Shown here piece after piece: positions 29,655-30,447 of a DNA stretch of 30,447 nt. The notes under the pieces were generated by a model, which did no database searches, was not told where the DNA came from, and was given only the letters and a program-made list of their open reading frames with translations. The stretch is from the NCBI GenBank assembly GCA_023437745.1, contig JAEZFI010000228.1:1-30447 (forward strand), written 5' to 3'. This stretch comes from Actinomycetes bacterium. Lineage in GTDB: Bacteria > Actinomycetota > Acidimicrobiia > Acidimicrobiales > Microtrichaceae. Every line of letters starts with the position of its first letter. The first letter of the stretch is position 1. The position numbers and the translations under genes were made by a program.

Positions 29655-30447
29655 TCAGATCGGCATGCCGACCATCGCCTCGGTGGCGTAGTCCTGCACG
29701 CTGCGCTGCAGGTTGGGCAGGTCCTCGGCGCTGATCCCCAGCGACTCGAGCCGGGCGACGTCGTCGACGTCGGGCTCGCCGTCGGGGTCGGCCAGGACGT
29801 GAGCGACGGCATCACCGGCCAGCAGCACGCGGTCGAACGGCGTCGAGCCCCGCCCGGCGTCGTGGTGGTGGGCGACAGCGGTGACGAAGGCGCTCGGGAA
29901 GTTCCACGACGACAGCACCCGGGCCGCGGCGTCGGCGTGGCTCATGCCGAACTCCAACATCTCCTGGATGCACAGCGTGGTCGTGTCGTCGTCGGCCTCG
30001 ACCAGCGGACCGTGGGTGGCGGGATCGACCGAGTGGAGGATGGCGGTGCCGACGTCGTGGAGCAGGCCGAGGGAGAAGGCGTCGCCCCGCACCACCCCGA
30101 AGCGGCTCGACAGCACGGCGCACGCGGCCGCGGTCGACGAGGCGTGGGCCCAGAAGCCCTGCGGCACCGGCGTCTTGTGGTTGCGCAGGCCGCTGGCCAG
30201 CAGCACGGCGATCGACCGGACGGCCGACTGGCCGACCAGGCTCACGGCCACCTGCGTCGACGACACCCGCTCCGACATGCCGAACGCGGCCGAGTTCGCG
30301 AGGCGCAGGACCTGGGCCGTCATCATCGGGTCGACCTCGATCGCGGCGGCCACCATGCCGGCGTCGGAGTTGGGGTCGTCGGTGACGGCCAGCACCTTGG
30401 CGGCGGCGGGGCGCGAGGCGCGGACGTCCTCGAGCGCGCGCTGGAGG
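29655..30447 (-). CDS. HDOD-domain protein (N-terminus cut by right edge)
   Basis: 263 C-terminal residues are visible; the frame is open to the edge, and the segment RALEDVRASRPAAAKVLAVT before an internal GTG (30395) reads like the normal start of an HDOD domain, so the true start is outside. Seen are DPMMTAQVLRLANSAAFG, SLVGQSAVRSIAVLLASGL, LLHDVGTAIL (the HD pair) and VAHHHDAG. HDOD domains are degenerate HD phosphohydrolase relatives found in regulatory and signalling proteins; most lack proven catalysis. Upstream domains, if any (receiver, EAL), cannot be seen. It ends 83 nt before the mscR start on the same strand. Confidence 0.85.
   Translation of the reverse strand, partial: LQRALEDVRASRPAAAKVLAVTDDPNSDAGMVAAAIEVDPMMTAQVLRLANSAAFGMSERVSSTQVAVSLVGQSAVRSIAVLLASGLRNHKTPVPQGFWAHASSTAAACAVLSSRFGVVRGDAFSLGLLHDVGTAILHSVDPATHGPLVEADDDTTTLCIQEMLEFGMSHADAAARVLSSWNFPSAFVTAVAHHHDAGRGSTPFDRVLLAGDAVAHVLADPDGEPDVDDVARLESLGISAEDLPNLQRSVQDYATEAMVGMPI

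Noticed and set aside
1..30447. Mobile element, prophage, defence island or RNA genes
   Set aside because: I found no integrase, transposase, nuclease or helicase gene and no tRNA/rRNA-like sequence. Base composition looks uniform by eye.

Overview
The window is GC-rich DNA, apparently chromosomal, from an actinobacterium, most likely class Acidimicrobiia (Iamia/Ilumatobacter-like). The class is inferred. It rests on a mycothiol-dependent formaldehyde dehydrogenase gene (mycothiol is actinobacterial), a GWWxASDxxWYPPE tail protein of a kind I associate with Acidimicrobiia, an LAxTG cell-wall sorting signal, a DUF6351-type lipoprotein, many acyl-CoA dehydrogenases, and several starts that look leaderless (a TAnnnT box 7-8 nt before the start codon). 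I see no tRNA, rRNA, CRISPR array, transposase or phage gene. Genes are densely packed and no gene-free stretch exceeds 300 bases.

Layout. 1-1190: two minus-strand surface proteins with homologous N-termini, one cut by the left edge, the other ending in LAVTG. 1381-3920: an MDR oxidoreductase translationally coupled (GTGA overlap) to a formylglycine-type sulfatase/phosphonate monoester hydrolase. 4008-6552: an SLC41/MgtE-type cation transporter, a small membrane protein and an RDD protein. 6641-10130: three acyl-CoA dehydrogenase genes, two of them a long-plus-short pair resembling heteromeric mycobacterial FadE pairs; the third converges on them from the other strand. 10257-12953: a secreted Thr/Pro-rich protein, an alkyl-sulfatase-like metallo-beta-lactamase and a CAP-domain lipoprotein. 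13084-16021: an amidohydrolase, an SDR and a lipoprotein. 16087-20646: a PAP2 phosphatase, a PAP2-like/protein-kinase fusion coupled to an orphan glycine-betaine-type binding lipoprotein, and a second PAP2 phosphatase. 20656-23381: an acyl-CoA ligase and a fourth acyl-CoA dehydrogenase. 23530-27831: an M50 protease, a hemolysin III-type protein and a large DUF6351 lipoprotein. 27860-29571: an MBL hydrolase and mscR. 29655-end: an HDOD protein cut by the right edge.

Function. Much of the region is lipid or xenobiotic acyl-CoA catabolism (ligase, four dehydrogenases, SDR, amidohydrolase, MDR) together with sulfate/phosphate ester hydrolysis and formaldehyde detoxification. Two dehydrogenase promoters share a CTGAC-N5-GTCAG dyad and a third carries a 26-bp palindrome, suggesting TetR-family control, although no regulator gene is present.

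The two least ordinary items are the membrane kinase/PAP2/binding-protein cluster at 16087-20646, and a family of five intergenic hairpins sharing TTCTGT/ACAGAA-type ends (two of them near-identical 56-bp copies) that sit 3' of genes but lack a U-tract.
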